In this document: piece after piece, positions 35,296 through 47,830 of the stretch
How the letters are laid out: the number at the start of each line of letters is the position of its first letter
Numbering within the stretch: position 1 is the stretch's first letter
Assembly: GCA_907163375.1 (NCBI GenBank)
Contig: CAJQUW010003080.1
Coordinates: 310,001-374,000 of the forward strand
Direction of reading: 5' to 3'
DNA from: Prostheceraeus crozeri
Lineage: Eukaryota > Platyhelminthes > Polycladida > Euryleptidae
DNA length: 64,000 bases
The notes under the pieces: generated by a model
The model's database searches: none
Told to the model about the DNA's origin: nothing
What the model saw: only the letters and a program-made list of their open reading frames with translations
Made by a program: the position numbers and the translations under genes

Positions 35296-35779
35296 CTGAA
35301 AAGAGAAACTTTGAACGGTTATGAATGCATATCTAGATTTCTGATTAAATGTATAATCTAGGAAGATTTAGCTCGCATAATTCGAAATATGTCGGCTTGA
35401 AGTTGACAGAGACAGACCTGTGACCAGCTTCATTTCTGAATTGTGTCAACTCGGGAAGGTATTTTGAAGCTGATTTGGGACTTTGGATGAAATTATTTAA
35501 TTCATTGATCATACACGATATTCATTTCTCAAAATTTATACAGTCTATCAAATGTCATTCAATCTATTTAATTTTATCTTTGCGCCATGATTATGAACTG
35601 CAGCACGTGGGTCGAAATTTAAAGTCTTTGCGGTTTCTCGGTTTCGAATGCAAACTTGAAGCTTTCATAAATTGGCATCACAATTCTGAAATCACTGACA
35701 AATCCAAGTTATACTGGATTTACCATAAATATTGTGCGCAGAGATAATACAGTAACTGCACTTCCACATAAACAAATGC
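35296..35779. other. NCKX intron or intergenic sequence
   Basis: I see no exon. The 90-codon open frame at 35475-35747 on + shows no motif. Confidence 0.35.
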
Positions 35780-36150
35780 ATTAAAACTTGCATTGTGAGG
35801 CAAGATAATCTGTCCATTTCTGACTTGGAATTCACTATTTGTGATATGAAAGTGAAAGTATTACTTATAAATCTATTCTGAGTAGTGCTTTCATGACATT
35901 GATCAAATTATTCATAAAGTAATTGATTGCACTATGCATTCCTGGATGAATGAACATGTTAGCTATGACTGATTTGTACTTTGTCAATTGGTCTGTAAAT
36001 AATTTGATTTGATTACGGTGCTTTATTGTGCACAAAATTGACAAAATGACGCGATTTCGAAATAAGGGTCAACATTTTTATGTTTCCTTCGGCCAAATTT
36101 GATGCAATTTGGCATGAATATCAATATGCGTAGAAACTAAATATTACTAG
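35780..36150. repeat. Dispersed repeat family B, copy 2
   Basis: It is related to 19835-20300. The shared anchors include TTCACTATTTGTGATAT, TATTACTTAT, TCAATTGGTCTGTA and GCGTAGAAACTAAA. Confidence 0.5.
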
Positions 36151-39100
36151 AAATCAGAGTCGCTTAACGATTGTAGTTTGGAACAATATCAAGAAATGTA
36201 TGAGGTATAGGCTGGTGCTGGGACGGTGGCCTGCTTTACTGTAGTCTGTTGATGCAACATGTTAGTCAGTCGTGACACTAAATCACTGTCATTTTCCTCC
36301 TCCCCAAATACACTTCGCATTACACCTCTTCTATGATTTAGACTGAAGATGCAACACCTGTAGGCACTTGTGGTTTCTAGAACACTTAATTACGTTGGCA
36401 CTTTAATCCCTGATTGAGTTGAACTGTGAATACGGCATCTCGAAGAAAATATTTGCCTCTTTTTTCCGAGGGGACATGATACGACTGTTTAATGCGAGTA
36501 ATGCTGGTTTTCTAATATACATTTCCGGTCAGTAGTTTAGATAGTGAAAAAAGAAAAATGCAACGAGAAGCGACTAACGACGAGCATAAATGATATCTAG
36601 AAGATGTTTGATCGGCAAATTGACATAATGTCGTAAATTCTGATGTGTTTTTCTAACCGCAGTCTATAACCTTAATAAGTTGATGCTTTAATTCAGTTGT
36701 TAAAGCAATTTTCCCCATCAATGCTTTCTGATTATCAAATTAGCTATTGTTTGTAATAACCATCCTCATTGCGATGATAATAGGCAATTTATGAGACAAT
36801 ATCATCAGAATAAATTATTGAGTTGACATCAAACTCCTGATGCTTCATTTTCTTTATATATTTTGGTTGTCAAGTTGACAGCGTCGCTACGGTAAATTTT
36901 AATTAACGTACATTTATAAATTTTCAGCCATTTCCATCCTTGGAAGATCATCGATTCCATTCAAAATTAAATCATAGGTTTAATATGGTTGCATGTGCAA
37001 TATTCTGTTAATTGTCGACTCTTTTACTTCTATCCTGCAGAATGACATCTTTTCTTTTGAGCAGGAATATTCGATTCATCGGCTCTGTTCTCTATAAAGG
37101 CAACATTGCACTGATTATATTTAAATGATTGTAGCCCAATGCTCACAATGTCCTTAGAAATATATTGTAATCGGAAGTTGTCTTGATCAGAAATTGACTG
37201 AAAGTCACAGCAACAGAGAGGGAACAGATGGTGCAAAAGTGCCCAATGAATATCTTATTGAATTAGACCTGTGACTGACTTCATTCCAATCATGCAGTGC
37301 ATCTAAGTGGAATCGATCATAGAAATATATTGCTTATTAGAGTTGAGTGAAATGGAAATTGACTCCAACACTGCCGGGGGAACTAATTTGGGGTCATAAT
37401 TCGTCAATGACAAAACTGAGTTACACACTTGATTGATTTTAATCCAGTGATGAAGCTGTTGACAAAAGTATCTAAATGAAGACGCCTATGACTTTTGCGC
37501 CACAGTTATGTATTACATGAAGTTGCACCCTCGTTCTAGAGATTTAGTTGCTATCAAGTAGGCCCTACGGCATATGCCATTTCGTTATTTACAAATTGCA
37601 ATAACCATTACTAGAGCTCGGAAAACCTTTTTTATATTTTGGAATTTTTGCGGTATTTTAATTATTTTGACTTCCTCAAAGATTTCTTAAATATTACTGG
37701 GGTTTTCAGACTGTCTCACATACTTCGCACTTCCTGAAAATCCTTGATTTAATCATATGTTCCCGGCAAGATATTGACGATTAGTACACATCGCCATTCA
37801 GCACATTTCAAATTGTATTTTAAATTTCTAAGAAACACTAAATGCATTGTCGCTGAATAACTGTGCTGATATAGAGCAAGATCACGCATTTTTTTGCAAG
37901 AAGAGTGATGCTACCAAAAGGATGAGAATCACAACTTTTACTACAAAAACCTGATATTTAAGTCCTGATCTATTATGTCACTAAAGGGAATGTACATGTT
38001 TTCTTAAATATCTTGATTTCTTGATGTTTCAGAATTTTTGGGATGAATAAATATTTTTGATATTCTGATGCGATGAATTGAATACTTTTCTGGACACTGA
38101 GGAGTCATTGCTAATCTATTATATGATTTAACTTCTACACATTTTAATTATTTTCACGATATTCTTATGTTTTCTAGAGGTTTTGAAATAAATAGATTTT
38201 TAAATATTCTGATATGCCTGACAACATTTTGTGTCGAATCCTACAGTCATTGCACCGTAGTTACTACTTTTTCAACCGAACAGAATATTAATTATAAAAT
38301 TAGAGTTTACTGAGCAAGTTGTCTTAGCGATCGAGTTGATATCTGTGACTCATTTCAACCATGTAATTCGACTGAATACCATTAGTTCAAGCAAAATGCT
38401 CGTTTACTTTTGTTTAAGTGAGTAGGTGATCATTTGTTTGTATTTTCCTCTTTGTGTGCTCTGCGCACAAGTACTAATGCCGTATTGCTCAATTACAAAG
38501 CGCAACTTTATATAGTAAGGCATATTATTCTTCAACAACATGCAAGCTACTTCACTAACATTCGCCGCAAACTAAGATTACTTCAATATGCGCATGCACC
38601 GCATATTTTCCCGTATGTGCGCATTATATCTGGCTTTTCATTGATCAGTTCCTCTCTCATATAAGCAGATGTCGATAAAAAATCTACATTTATGCTCATT
38701 AATTGATATGTTCATAATTTAGTGCCTGGGCATCGTAATTGACGTCAACATTTTGCTCTGGAATCGGGAAAAATTAATGCAAGTCAATGGGCTTGGAGAG
38801 AAACAGCAAATGTGGATAAAACTTATCGAATTGTGAATCAGCAAAGATGCATGACCTCACAAGTAAATTCTTATTAGGCCCTAGACGACAAATAAACGCT
38901 ATCTACTTCTGAGTTATTACAGTGCATTTTGAGTACTTCAAGTGCGTACAGACTTTATCAAACCTTTCATCGTCGGATAGAAATTCGAATGTACTAAGCC
39001 GGAAACAGCTCCAACATTTATACACCGCAAAAGTTCACTTTTGATGTAAAGTGCTTCTCAAAGCACATTTTCCTATTTTCTTTTTGTTCATGCATCTTTA

Positions 39101-39841
39101 CGTTGAAGACCGCGGTAGAATATTCAAACGAATTTGATCATAATCGTAAATCATCAACAGATGAATTTATGGGATGATATTCTCATCGGGGAATTAAACG
39201 TTCATGTCATTGGAAACTGAAGACTCAAAAGTTCGTTCGCCACGACTGGAGTTGAGTGCATAAACCGGTAATTGAGTTTCTTTATCGTTGACAGAAATAT
39301 GATCTGTACAATAAAAGCTTGTTTCCGGACAATCTACTGAATTATGCGAGTTGTTCGAAAACTATGTGATGAATTATGACTTGTATGCAATCAGAACAGT
39401 GATGGAACTCATAGTTATCATAAGGGCAATGTTTAAGGAATTCATACCAAATTTGTTGCAATAAATCATTGTATCAAGAAAGAAGTTGCTGTAAATTGCA
39501 TGATATATCGTCTTTCTCTCAATCGCTCAGTGTTTATTTGATTTCTTATCTTACGCTGCAGACGATTATTAGACGGTGAGTGATTATTATTCGATGATAC
39601 TTGAAGGCAATCGCTAAGATGCTGTCAATATTAGAGACAGGAGATTCATGCAAGTTCATCATATGATATTCCAGGAAAATCGTCCCTTCAAGTATCAACC
39701 AATCAGAGTACGAGCAGCAAGCTTTGGAGAACTTCTATCCCGCATTTTAAAATTCTTTACTTACAAGGTACTTGTACTACATTTATAAGTAATAATGACC
39801 GCAAGTTATAGAAATATGAAAAATGTATCAAAATCAATTTT
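36151..39841. other. AT-rich sequence, nothing recognised
   Basis: I looked for a second alpha-2-type exon (the GDMAVSNxIGSN region) on the minus strand here and down to 49700 and did not find one. No other gene or element boundary is clear. Confidence 0.4.
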
Positions 39842-40060
39842 ACCCTCAGAGAACTGAGGGGGTTGCAGTGGACCCCGGAGCCACATTTTTCCATTTAACT
39901 TTTTGTGCTGAGGATATATCAACCGCTCATGCCCATCCATGCAAAATCATCATTTTTGACGGTGAATCTGCATGTGTTATTTCATTTCAATTGAATCAGT
40001 AGAAGTATGCTAGATAGGCCAAGGGGGTCCACTGGAACCCCCCTCAGGTCTCAGAGGGTG
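39842..40060. mobile_element. Small inverted-repeat element with CCCTCAGAG ends
   Basis: The left arm has ACTGAGGGGGTTGCAGTGGA and the right arm has TCCACTGGAACCCCCCTCAG, about 36 bp each. The word CTCAGGTCTCAGAGG recurs at 40943 and 12153, so this end belongs to a larger dispersed family. Confidence 0.55.
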
Positions 40061-40479
40061 TAGAAATTCCCAACACAGAAGTTTTGCTATCCGATAAAAA
40101 AGGATTTTGGACATGTGCACGATGGTGCATTAAGAGTGAAATTCGGATATTCATTCTTAACATCAGGCTCGTGCATGTGCGTTGTGTTGGAAGGACGCGA
40201 AATGCGAATATTTTGCTTCCATACATGATCGAGCTTGATTGGTCGGCCTATATGAACCTCTCGACATAAATCAGTGTAGACAATGAAAGCTATCATTATA
40301 TTCAAAGTTCAGCACTAGAAACAGACTGTAAGCAAAGTTTTCACTGCAATAATTGATGAGTTTCGGATCTCCAAAGCAATTTTGAGGGTCTAAAATTGCA
40401 GCAATTATGGTTTATTTTAGGCCTATTTCCGAAAGACATGGATAAATTTTGAATAATGGACAAATATAAAGGTTCTGCT

Positions 40480-40846
40480 GCATGGAATAAATCAATTTCA
40501 TTAAAATCAACTATTCGAGATTTTATGGTGACAGCAATCATCGTACAACCGCCTCCTAGTGAAAGTGATACTGTGCTAAATGTGGTTGACTTATAAAAAC
40601 ACCATATCTTTGCATGTGTTTGCTCAGAAGACTGAAAGACACTCAAAGGATTAGTTATATCGGATTATGAAGTAAATCCATTTCATTAAAATGAACTATC
40701 TGAGGTTTTATGGTAATAGCAAACATCGGAAACCGTCTTATAGTACAACTGACAATGTGCTAAATTTCGTTGACTTATAAAAAACAACGCATTTACTCAT
40801 GTGTTTACTGAAAAGGCTGAAAAACACTCAAAGGATTAGTCATATT
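40480..40846 (+). repeat. Tandem duplication of about 185 bp
   Basis: Unit 1 (about 40480-40660) and unit 2 (about 40668-40846) align over their length. Both contain ATTTCATTAAAAT, TTTTATGGT, GTGCTAAAT, GTTGACTTATAAAAA and CACTCAAAGGATTAGT. Identity is about 75-80 percent by eye. Confidence 0.7.
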
Positions 40847-42149
40847 GATCTGCTACACCCTAACATAATTGTTTTACTTAGAGTCAACTTTCCCAATGTT
40901 TTGATGTCGATTTATGCAGGTAAACTAAGAATTTGTAACCCCCTCTCAGGTCTCAGAGGTTGCGAAAAAGCTCAGGTCTCGGGGGATTAATCGATTACAA
41001 CGGATTCATTCACAAGAAGTGAAAAAATTACAAAAATTACATGCACTCATTGCACAATATTGAAATTAGCATTGTAAAGTTATTCCAGAAAGCTACAGTA
41101 TTTTAGCTTTCATATGACTACATTTTGTTAAATTTATGACAAATGAAAGCTCATTGTTTGAATTTGAATATGCTCAAACCTTTACTATAGCAGCTTACTG
41201 CAACAGACGGACGATTATTGATCTATGCATCGGAGGTTGCTGACGAAATAATTGAGACTTTTTAATCTAGCCGCAGAATGCAGTTTCGGTTTCATGTCCG
41301 CCATTTTGAATTTTCGTCATTTTCTCGAAAAGAGCTTGTCGCATGACTTCAAAACCATGATTTTCGAAATTTTCATACAAAAACACATCACAAATCGTCG
41401 AGAAATATAAAAGGAAATTTTCAAAATGAAACCGCCTCTCTGGGCACACCGTATGGCATGTCATTTCTTTAACTGCAACGTTTTAGTTACACTGGCGCAA
41501 TCTGATATACAAATGTTAAATACAACAACAATGTAAATGAAGTAAACGGTGGTGAGTAATGTCAATTTGCTTCAAAACTAGCGTTCATTAAATACTGAAA
41601 ATGAGCAATTTCATTGGAATACTATATTCTTAGTGTATAAGTGTGTGCAATGTCGCTATTTTAACCTATGGCTTTTCTATTACAAAACCAATCAAGTCCA
41701 TTGTCTTAGTGTTTTCCATGGAATGCAAGTCAAAGAGAGAAATCAAATTTCAAACATCTCCTATAATCATTGAGGTTGCAAAGCGCCAGTTTGCCTTGGC
41801 GTAGATTACAAATATGTCCCTAGATTCAGCAGATCCCAAGATTTCAGCACAAAGCTTCCTTGGCAACCGTAGACGCTGCGTCTCGCCTTACAAGGGCTCG
41901 CCAGTGTCTCGAAATAACCCACACTAGTTTAAAATATCTAGAAAGGCTAAACTTGGCTATATCAACCTGTGTCGAAATAGCTTGCTCTTAGCTTTCTGAA
42001 GACAGTGCCTAAGCAGTTGCTAACTTTATATCAAACAGTCACTGAAATATGCAGCAATGCCAACGATGACTGTATATGACTGCTACCACAATACCTTCAG
42101 AAGCAAGTGTTTTATCAGCGTTATGAAACGATGATGAATTGATGATAAG

Positions 42150-42157
42150 TATATAAA
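42150..42157 (+). promoter_or_regulatory. Possible TATA box
   Basis: TATATAAA lies about 82-89 nt upstream of the ATG at 42239, with an ACTCAGATC initiator-like site 20 to 25 nt below it. It is weak on its own in AT-rich DNA. Confidence 0.25.
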
Positions 42158-42238
42158 CGAACACTCAGATCTTGGTGAGATTCCAGCGAAGGATGACTTA
42201 GCTGATCATTTCAGTGAGCAGAGAAAGCAATCAGTAAA

Positions 42239-42269
42239 ATGGCAAAAATATTGGATAACGATGATATCG
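42239..42269 (+). CDS. Weak candidate first exon MAKILDNDDI
   Basis: ATG at 42239 is followed by GCAAAAATATTGGATAACGA and a consensus donor TCG/GTGAGT. It encodes MAKILDNDDI plus one base. If it is not spliced, the frame runs 21 more codons to TGA. Another frame just downstream (EWDNKHSLEAFQGKHPHEIL, then DAYVDGLIDL and stop) also looks protein-like. I recognise no family. It may be a small unknown gene or a decayed one. Confidence 0.2.
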
Positions 42270-42983
42270 GTGAGTCTTATCGAATGGGACAACAAGCATT
42301 CTCTGGAAGCATTTCAAGGCAAGCATCCTCATGAGATACTGGATGCGTATGTTGATGGTCTTATCGATCTTTAGGTGGCACAAACCGATGCCTACCCACG
42401 ACAAAGGAATTGCTTAGATAATGTTAAGCAATTTCAAAGTTCGTTTCTTAGTGTTCTGTATTTGAGTGGATGTTACGAGTTACCGAGGCGTCTCCAACTC
42501 AGTCGACGCATCAAGAGAATCAATTTCTCGACAGGAATTTCGAAACATTAAAACTTATTTCATTTCAACTATAACGATTTCACTGCAAACAACGACTACA
42601 AGTTGTATAAAGTAGGCCGTTGACTGAATTTGCTAATTCAAGGTCTCGACAAATAGGCCTACCTCTGAAATGTGATGGCAATCTCAAATGAAATGTGATC
42701 TCCAAATGTCGGCAAACTTAAGCGTTTGAGGAATTTATCCACATTTAACTCCCTTCTCGCATACATCGCCGATCAGAAATATGATAATAAATAGCACACG
42801 CAAATCATAGGAAAAGTCCTGAAGACATTCCATGGCAAAAAGTTGTGACTCTAACCTCTGTATTTTTAACTTAATATGTGAAAAGATAAAAAATTTCATT
42901 TTACCCAAAAACTGAAATCTGCGCCTCATTGCAATGTGCTTTTCTTTGATCCTGTCTGACAAGAAGAGGAACCAGGTAGAACT

Positions 42984-43018
42984 CGGCAGACGCGCAGATT
43001 TGTAACAAGCATAGGATG
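42984..43018. repeat. Relic of the foldback family, left part
   Basis: CGGCAGACGCGCAGATTTG resembles the right arm of the element at 5076-5800 (CGGCAGACGCGAAGTTTTG). It is interrupted here by the hAT-like element and resumes at 45112. Confidence 0.65.
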
Positions 43019-45103
43019 CAGGGCTGTGGAGCCGGAGCCTTAAGGAGCCGATGGTTTTGGTCGGAGCCGGAGCCGATTTATCATTAAGGCTCCGGCTCCG
43101 ATAGTTCGAGCTTTGATATAAATCTAGAGCTCTGAAGACTTGTTATATGTATGCTAATTAGATGATTGTAGATTCCTAGAGACAAGTCGCCAGTTCCAGT
43201 ACACATTTCCAGTTCAGTCAGCAAAGATGATATAGCTACATTTCTTGCGGAATGTCTTAAATCTAATACGGTTACTATGTAGGTTACCATCTATCGGTAT
43301 GGCTACTGGCAGAAGCTACTGGCATCTGTGACAATGCAAATTTCCTTAGATTGTATTGTAGGCTCTTGTGCAGTCCCCCCACCTACATTTTTCAAAACAA
43401 TCGATTATTCAATTTGATCAATTTTGATTGGAGGGATAACTCTTCACACTCACACGAATGACCTGACTACAAATCCTCGCATGGCTATAGCAATAAGCGA
43501 CCCAGCCACTTCTAGTAGCGCCTTATTATTCTAGAGGTATCTCATTCACAATGAATTTCCTTTGACTTCAAAAGTCAAAGGGCATATTTCAATGCGAAAA
43601 AACCCGAATGCAAATTACAATGTTGACTTGCCGACGCAGTTTGCGACTATGACATCGCAATTACCCACGTAGATTTTTACAACAGCACGGAATGCTTCAC
43701 TCAAACCGGTGATGCTGAAACGGACATCCAATGGTGCTGCATCTTTTGACCAGAGAAAAAATGGGGGGGAGGACTGCACGAGAGACGTATTGTGTAATAA
43801 TATTTCCCCAAATGTCATAGACCTGTGGATATCAAGAATTTTCATTATTATTTTTTCCGTCTGTCAACACTTTATGCCGATATCATGTTGACTTATATGT
43901 AAACAATAAAAAAAGACTGAGACGCTCTCAATAAAGGCGCCTTTTGACCTCCCTTTTCTATTGTCTATGACATTAAACCCCACGCGCATTCGAAAGCTAG
44001 CAAAGTAGATGGGATTTCTGCTCGGTGCTCGCAGTCAAATTTTTATTATGCATTGCACCCGGCAACATGCTGTGTGATATTCCGAGTTCAGTTTCATCAG
44101 CCTAACCATCATCAGAGGAATAGTGGTAATATGTTATACATAAATTGAATATAATAATGTACATGAATCATTGATGAATTATTTAGTGCAACTTTACGCC
44201 ATAATGCAAAATACGAAATTAACATAATATAAGTTAGGCCTCAACTTATTAAGTATGCTGCATAGAATTACAAAACTCGTCCTAAATTAGATATTTTTAA
44301 TTTTTTAAAGTAAAATTTTCAATTGTACATTTCTAGCCTACACTGCAATGAGGCTATCTAAATTACAATTTCTACAGATGATGAGTCGTGGGCTACCCAC
44401 CGATCATATTATTCATGGACCAACAGACTATTGAATAAAGGCAATAACAAATAACAATAACAACCTAAGCTAGCCTATATACACTTTAGTATTCAATAAA
44501 GCAATTGATATCTTTATTGATACGGTATATTTGTCTATATAGCCTATACCCTTTCCATGTTCGAGTAGATACAGGCCCTATAAGCTATTTAGAGGCATAC
44601 GCTATCCAGTTTCATGTTCAAGCTCTGTTAAAAAGCTTATACTACTATTCGGCCCCTGTGACGGCTAATTAGGTATATCATCATCACTCATGTGGTCTTA
44701 TTTAATGCAGCCTCGTAGTAGACTGGTTGCAGGCTAGGCCAATTTATATTTAGCCAATGCGGGAGATCTTTATCTAATTTAACCAATCCTGGCTATAACT
44801 TTATTTTATCTTTCAGAGATAATCAATTCATGCAAAAATATATGACAAGTATGTTATTTATCATTATATTAGGCTATTATCATTTTTATTATTAACTTAA
44901 GTCGTTACTTGTTAATGAAAACTAATTTGATGATTGTAGCAAGCCTCTGAAGGCCACACCGTTATCCAAAAACCCGTTCAACGGATCCAGGATAACCAGC
45001 ATAGATAGAACCTGAATTTGAAGCCGCAGCCGGAGCCTTTCAAATCAGTGTCGTGGAGCTGGAGCCGGAGCCGATGAGGTAACGCATCGGCTCCACAGCC
45101 CTG
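43019..45103 (-). mobile_element. hAT-like non-autonomous element, copy 2 (2,085 bp)
   Basis: It has the same ends as copy 1, CAGGGCTGTGGAGCCGG and CTCCACAGCCCTG, and is in opposite orientation to it. The target-site duplication is perfect, ATAGGATG at 43011-43018 and 45104-45111. It carries the same nested element (43361-43786). It is about 120 bp longer than copy 1, partly from extra sequence around 44280-44640. It has no transposase. It is inserted in the long intron or spacer between the two NCKX terminal exons. Confidence 0.9.
43361..43786. mobile_element. Nested 426 bp element inside hAT copy 2
   Basis: It starts GGCTCTTGTGCAGTCCCCCC and ends GGACTGCACGAGAGAC. It is flanked by GTATTGTA and GTATTGTG. 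It occupies the same site as the nested element of copy 1, seen on the other strand. Confidence 0.8.
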
Positions 45104-45111
45104 ATAGGATG

Positions 45112-45178
45112 TACATCACTCTGTAAAAGTCTCATTTTCGGCCTCATTCCCTGCAGAAACTCGCTAAGCTCCCGGACT
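45112..45178. repeat. Relic of the foldback family, right part
   Basis: CCTCATTCCCTGCAGAAACT and GCTAAGCTCCCGGACT match the right end of 5076-5800 (CCTCGTTCCCTGCACAACTT, GCTAGCTCCCGGACT). Together with 42984-43018 it is one old copy split by the hAT-like insertion. Confidence 0.7.
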
Positions 45179-45951
45179 ATGTGTCCATGTCACCATTTAT
45201 GATTGTACCCAAACGAGTAAGTTCACTGTGAAGTCAATTCCGACTTAACTGCCGGCCTAACAATACTGACTAGAATTTATGAATTTCTTGCTGATATTAT
45301 TGCTAAGGCACTCGCGACACTTTTGACATCTATGAATGAATGTGTTCTTCCTTCAAGATGGCAGTTGGGGCCTTTTCCCAACGCTAATCCTTCGCAAGTC
45401 AATATGCATTTCATATCATCATTTCTGACCCTATCACAAAATCCTGAGGAAGAAGGCTACCCCAAGCTGACATGCTAGTATATGTGCATTGTATTCATTT
45501 TAAGTCCAATGCGACAGCTTTCTTTTTAACAGCCTCATAATAAGCTTGTAATCTTATGCTGAATGTTCGTCAATTCGACCGCTTTTCTAAGAATGTAGAT
45601 GTCAAATGACAATGAAAATGCGATGCTGATTACTCATGGCGCTTGCTCGTCTTGGTAAAGGAGCTGAGATTACCATGCTTTCTCGAGGAAACTTTCTAAC
45701 AGAAACAGTCATTCATTGGTGAACACTGGTGCGACAAATGAAACGCCATCAACTGCATACATGGAATGCATGAACCCATCCATGAGGCCTTTGTTCTTTC
45801 TCCATGAATCTAAGAGACCATCAATAGATTATGCGGCATGCATTCACTTGCAGCTATAGAATTTGCAGAAGGGAAGGAAGGCTGAGATATGGTACACATG
45901 CGTTTTCATCAAGTGCCACACATGCACAACCCTCTTACGTCCGTGTGACTA
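45179..45951. other. Unassigned sequence
   Basis: I see no gene or element end. Confidence 0.35.
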
Positions 45952-46418
45952 CACTGTAAACTGTAGACCGACAATTATTCTACAAAATTACTGACAAAAT
46001 GAACCGACGATTGTCACCTCCAATATCCTGCGATATCCGACGAATTTGTAGGTTCTCTACCGACATCGAAACAGATGCTTTGTATGCAAATTATCTAAAC
46101 AAAACTCTTATTAACTTATTAACTAAACAAAAACTGTTGAATATTGATTGATTTATTCGATTAGTGATTGCTTGACTTTTGGGCAATCTGTATTATTGTG
46201 TGGCAAAACCATGATTTATTTTGACATAATTTAATTAATTACCTACATTTTTGGTAAAATTTAAGCTATAATTCATTGCCATTCATTTTGTCGCCTTTTG
46301 TCAGATCAATATCTGACATGGTGTTCAGTGGCAATCATCCTACAAGAACTAACAATGACCGACAAAATAGATTTTGTATGATAAATGTCTGTCAATTGTC
46401 AGTCAACGGTTTACAGTC
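45952..46418. mobile_element. Element with CACTGTAAAC ends (about 467 bp)
   Basis: The left end CACTGTAAACTGTAGACCGA and the right end GTCAACGGTTTACAGT are imperfect inverses extending to about 25 bp, with ACAATT/AATTGT further in. No clear target-site duplication is seen. It is possibly related to 26512-27325 through the CACTGTAAA terminus. Confidence 0.55.
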
Positions 46419-47228
46419 ACAGAAACATCTGTGGCTTTGACGCGCACGGTTGTTCGATGAATATTTATAGCTGCTTTTGATAATGCGCAGAAGGCCTTGC
46501 AGTCACGGAGACTACACCACTGAATCTGACATAAGGCAACAGCATCCAGAATGTGACGAGCTGTGAGAAATAAACCGCTCTGGGCAGGGCTTTTTGTGAG
46601 CAGAGCTGGGCCGGGCCGGAATATTCTACTCACAACTAGAAAGACATTGCAAAATGAAACATCTTTTGACATTGTGGTAGTCGACTTGAATTCAATTCTT
46701 CAGAATATTCCAAAAGGTGAAGAAACAATCTTTTTTTGTATTTCTTATGTTCATTGGTATCTATGCATCACTCGAAAGCAATCGTCGTATATTTTCATTA
46801 AGTTATTGCTATGTCTAGGTATTGCAGTGATACAGTTCAGATATGTCAACCACGACGTGCTGTTGGGTTGAAGCCTGAGGCCATACAACATACTGCGGTT
46901 CTGAGATCATAATTGCAACATCACTGTATCATCAATAATAGGCACCTTCAAAAATTAACCAATTGGCCTGCACTTGCAGTGTCTCGCATCTTTCGACACA
47001 GTATTCATAACGTCGTCGAACTGCATAAAAATTCTCTATAAAGCCGGCACTGACCGGAAAATTTAGGTCTGCTTGCAAGCCCCAGATTAGATGTGCTGTT
47101 TTTGGCATCAATAATGGCCTATAAAAGGGATTTCTTGTCCACATCAGCAAATAACTGCAATGATAGTTTTGGCGCTAGGTACGTTGGAGTGTTAGAATCA
47201 CAGAATTAGATAGTTTGAACGAGTCACG
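46419..47228. other. Unassigned sequence
   Basis: The open frames at 46563-46871 (+) and 46932-47150 (-) show no motif that I can name. No splice-bounded exon was recognised. Confidence 0.35.
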
Positions 47229-47830
47229 TTGCTAGAAGCTCGAACTGATTCAAAACGATGGCACATCCAGGAACTTACTAAGTGCACAAAAAGAAATTTT
47301 CAATGCCCTAAAGAGATGGGAAAACTAGCCATGCGTCGCTTGCGAGTTGCTTCAAATTCCTTCAAAATGCTCCGATCGCCAAGATTCCTTCAGATTCGAA
47401 GAATTCAGATCATTGCGCAAAAGTTTTCTCAATGATGTTGGCCCCTCCCATCATTATTAAAAAATTAGCAGGCGCACGAAGAAACGTTCACAAACTTCTC
47501 TGCAGAACTTGACATCGTCTGTGTCCCTCTGCTGTGTAATCCGGTCGATAACAGGCAATGAAACTTCGTACTATTTGGCGTGTTTAATGTTGAACTGGCT
47601 GTTCATTGTTCGATTGCTATGGTACTATGTCAGCAGATTGTGTATTTTCATTAGCGTTAAGGCGCATTCACATTAGACCGATAACGATAACAATTCCAAT
47701 GTAAACAGTGGAGCTCAACGATAAAATGAAATATCGTCACGATTTTATCGTTATCGTTATCGCGCTAGTGTGAACGCGATAAGCTTCCTTTCTAGTAAAA
47801 CAAAAGAGGAGACGACCTGTTTAATTCTGT
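47229..47830 (+). repeat. Dispersed repeat with a conserved 66-codon open frame, copy 2
   Basis: This is the second copy of 440-905, in the same orientation. The frame reads RTDSKRWHIQELTKCTKRNF, then GKLAMRRLRVASNSFKMLRS and IQIIAQKFSQ, ending in TGA at 47433-47435. About 15 percent of bases differ over the open part, with no frame-breaking indel. The downstream half is interrupted by the small element at 47654-47784. Confidence 0.6.
47654..47784. mobile_element. 131 bp MITE with CGATAACGATAA arms
   Basis: The left arm has CGCATTCACATTAG followed by CGATAACGATAAC. The right arm has GTTATCGTTATCG followed by CTAGTGTGAACGCG. It is absent from the corresponding place in the first copy of the host repeat (near 850), which is an empty-site comparison. 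Confidence 0.75.

Noticed and set aside
35475-35747. 90-codon open frame next to NCKX exon B
   Set aside because: It has AT-rich composition, no motif and no splice context, so it was left unannotated.
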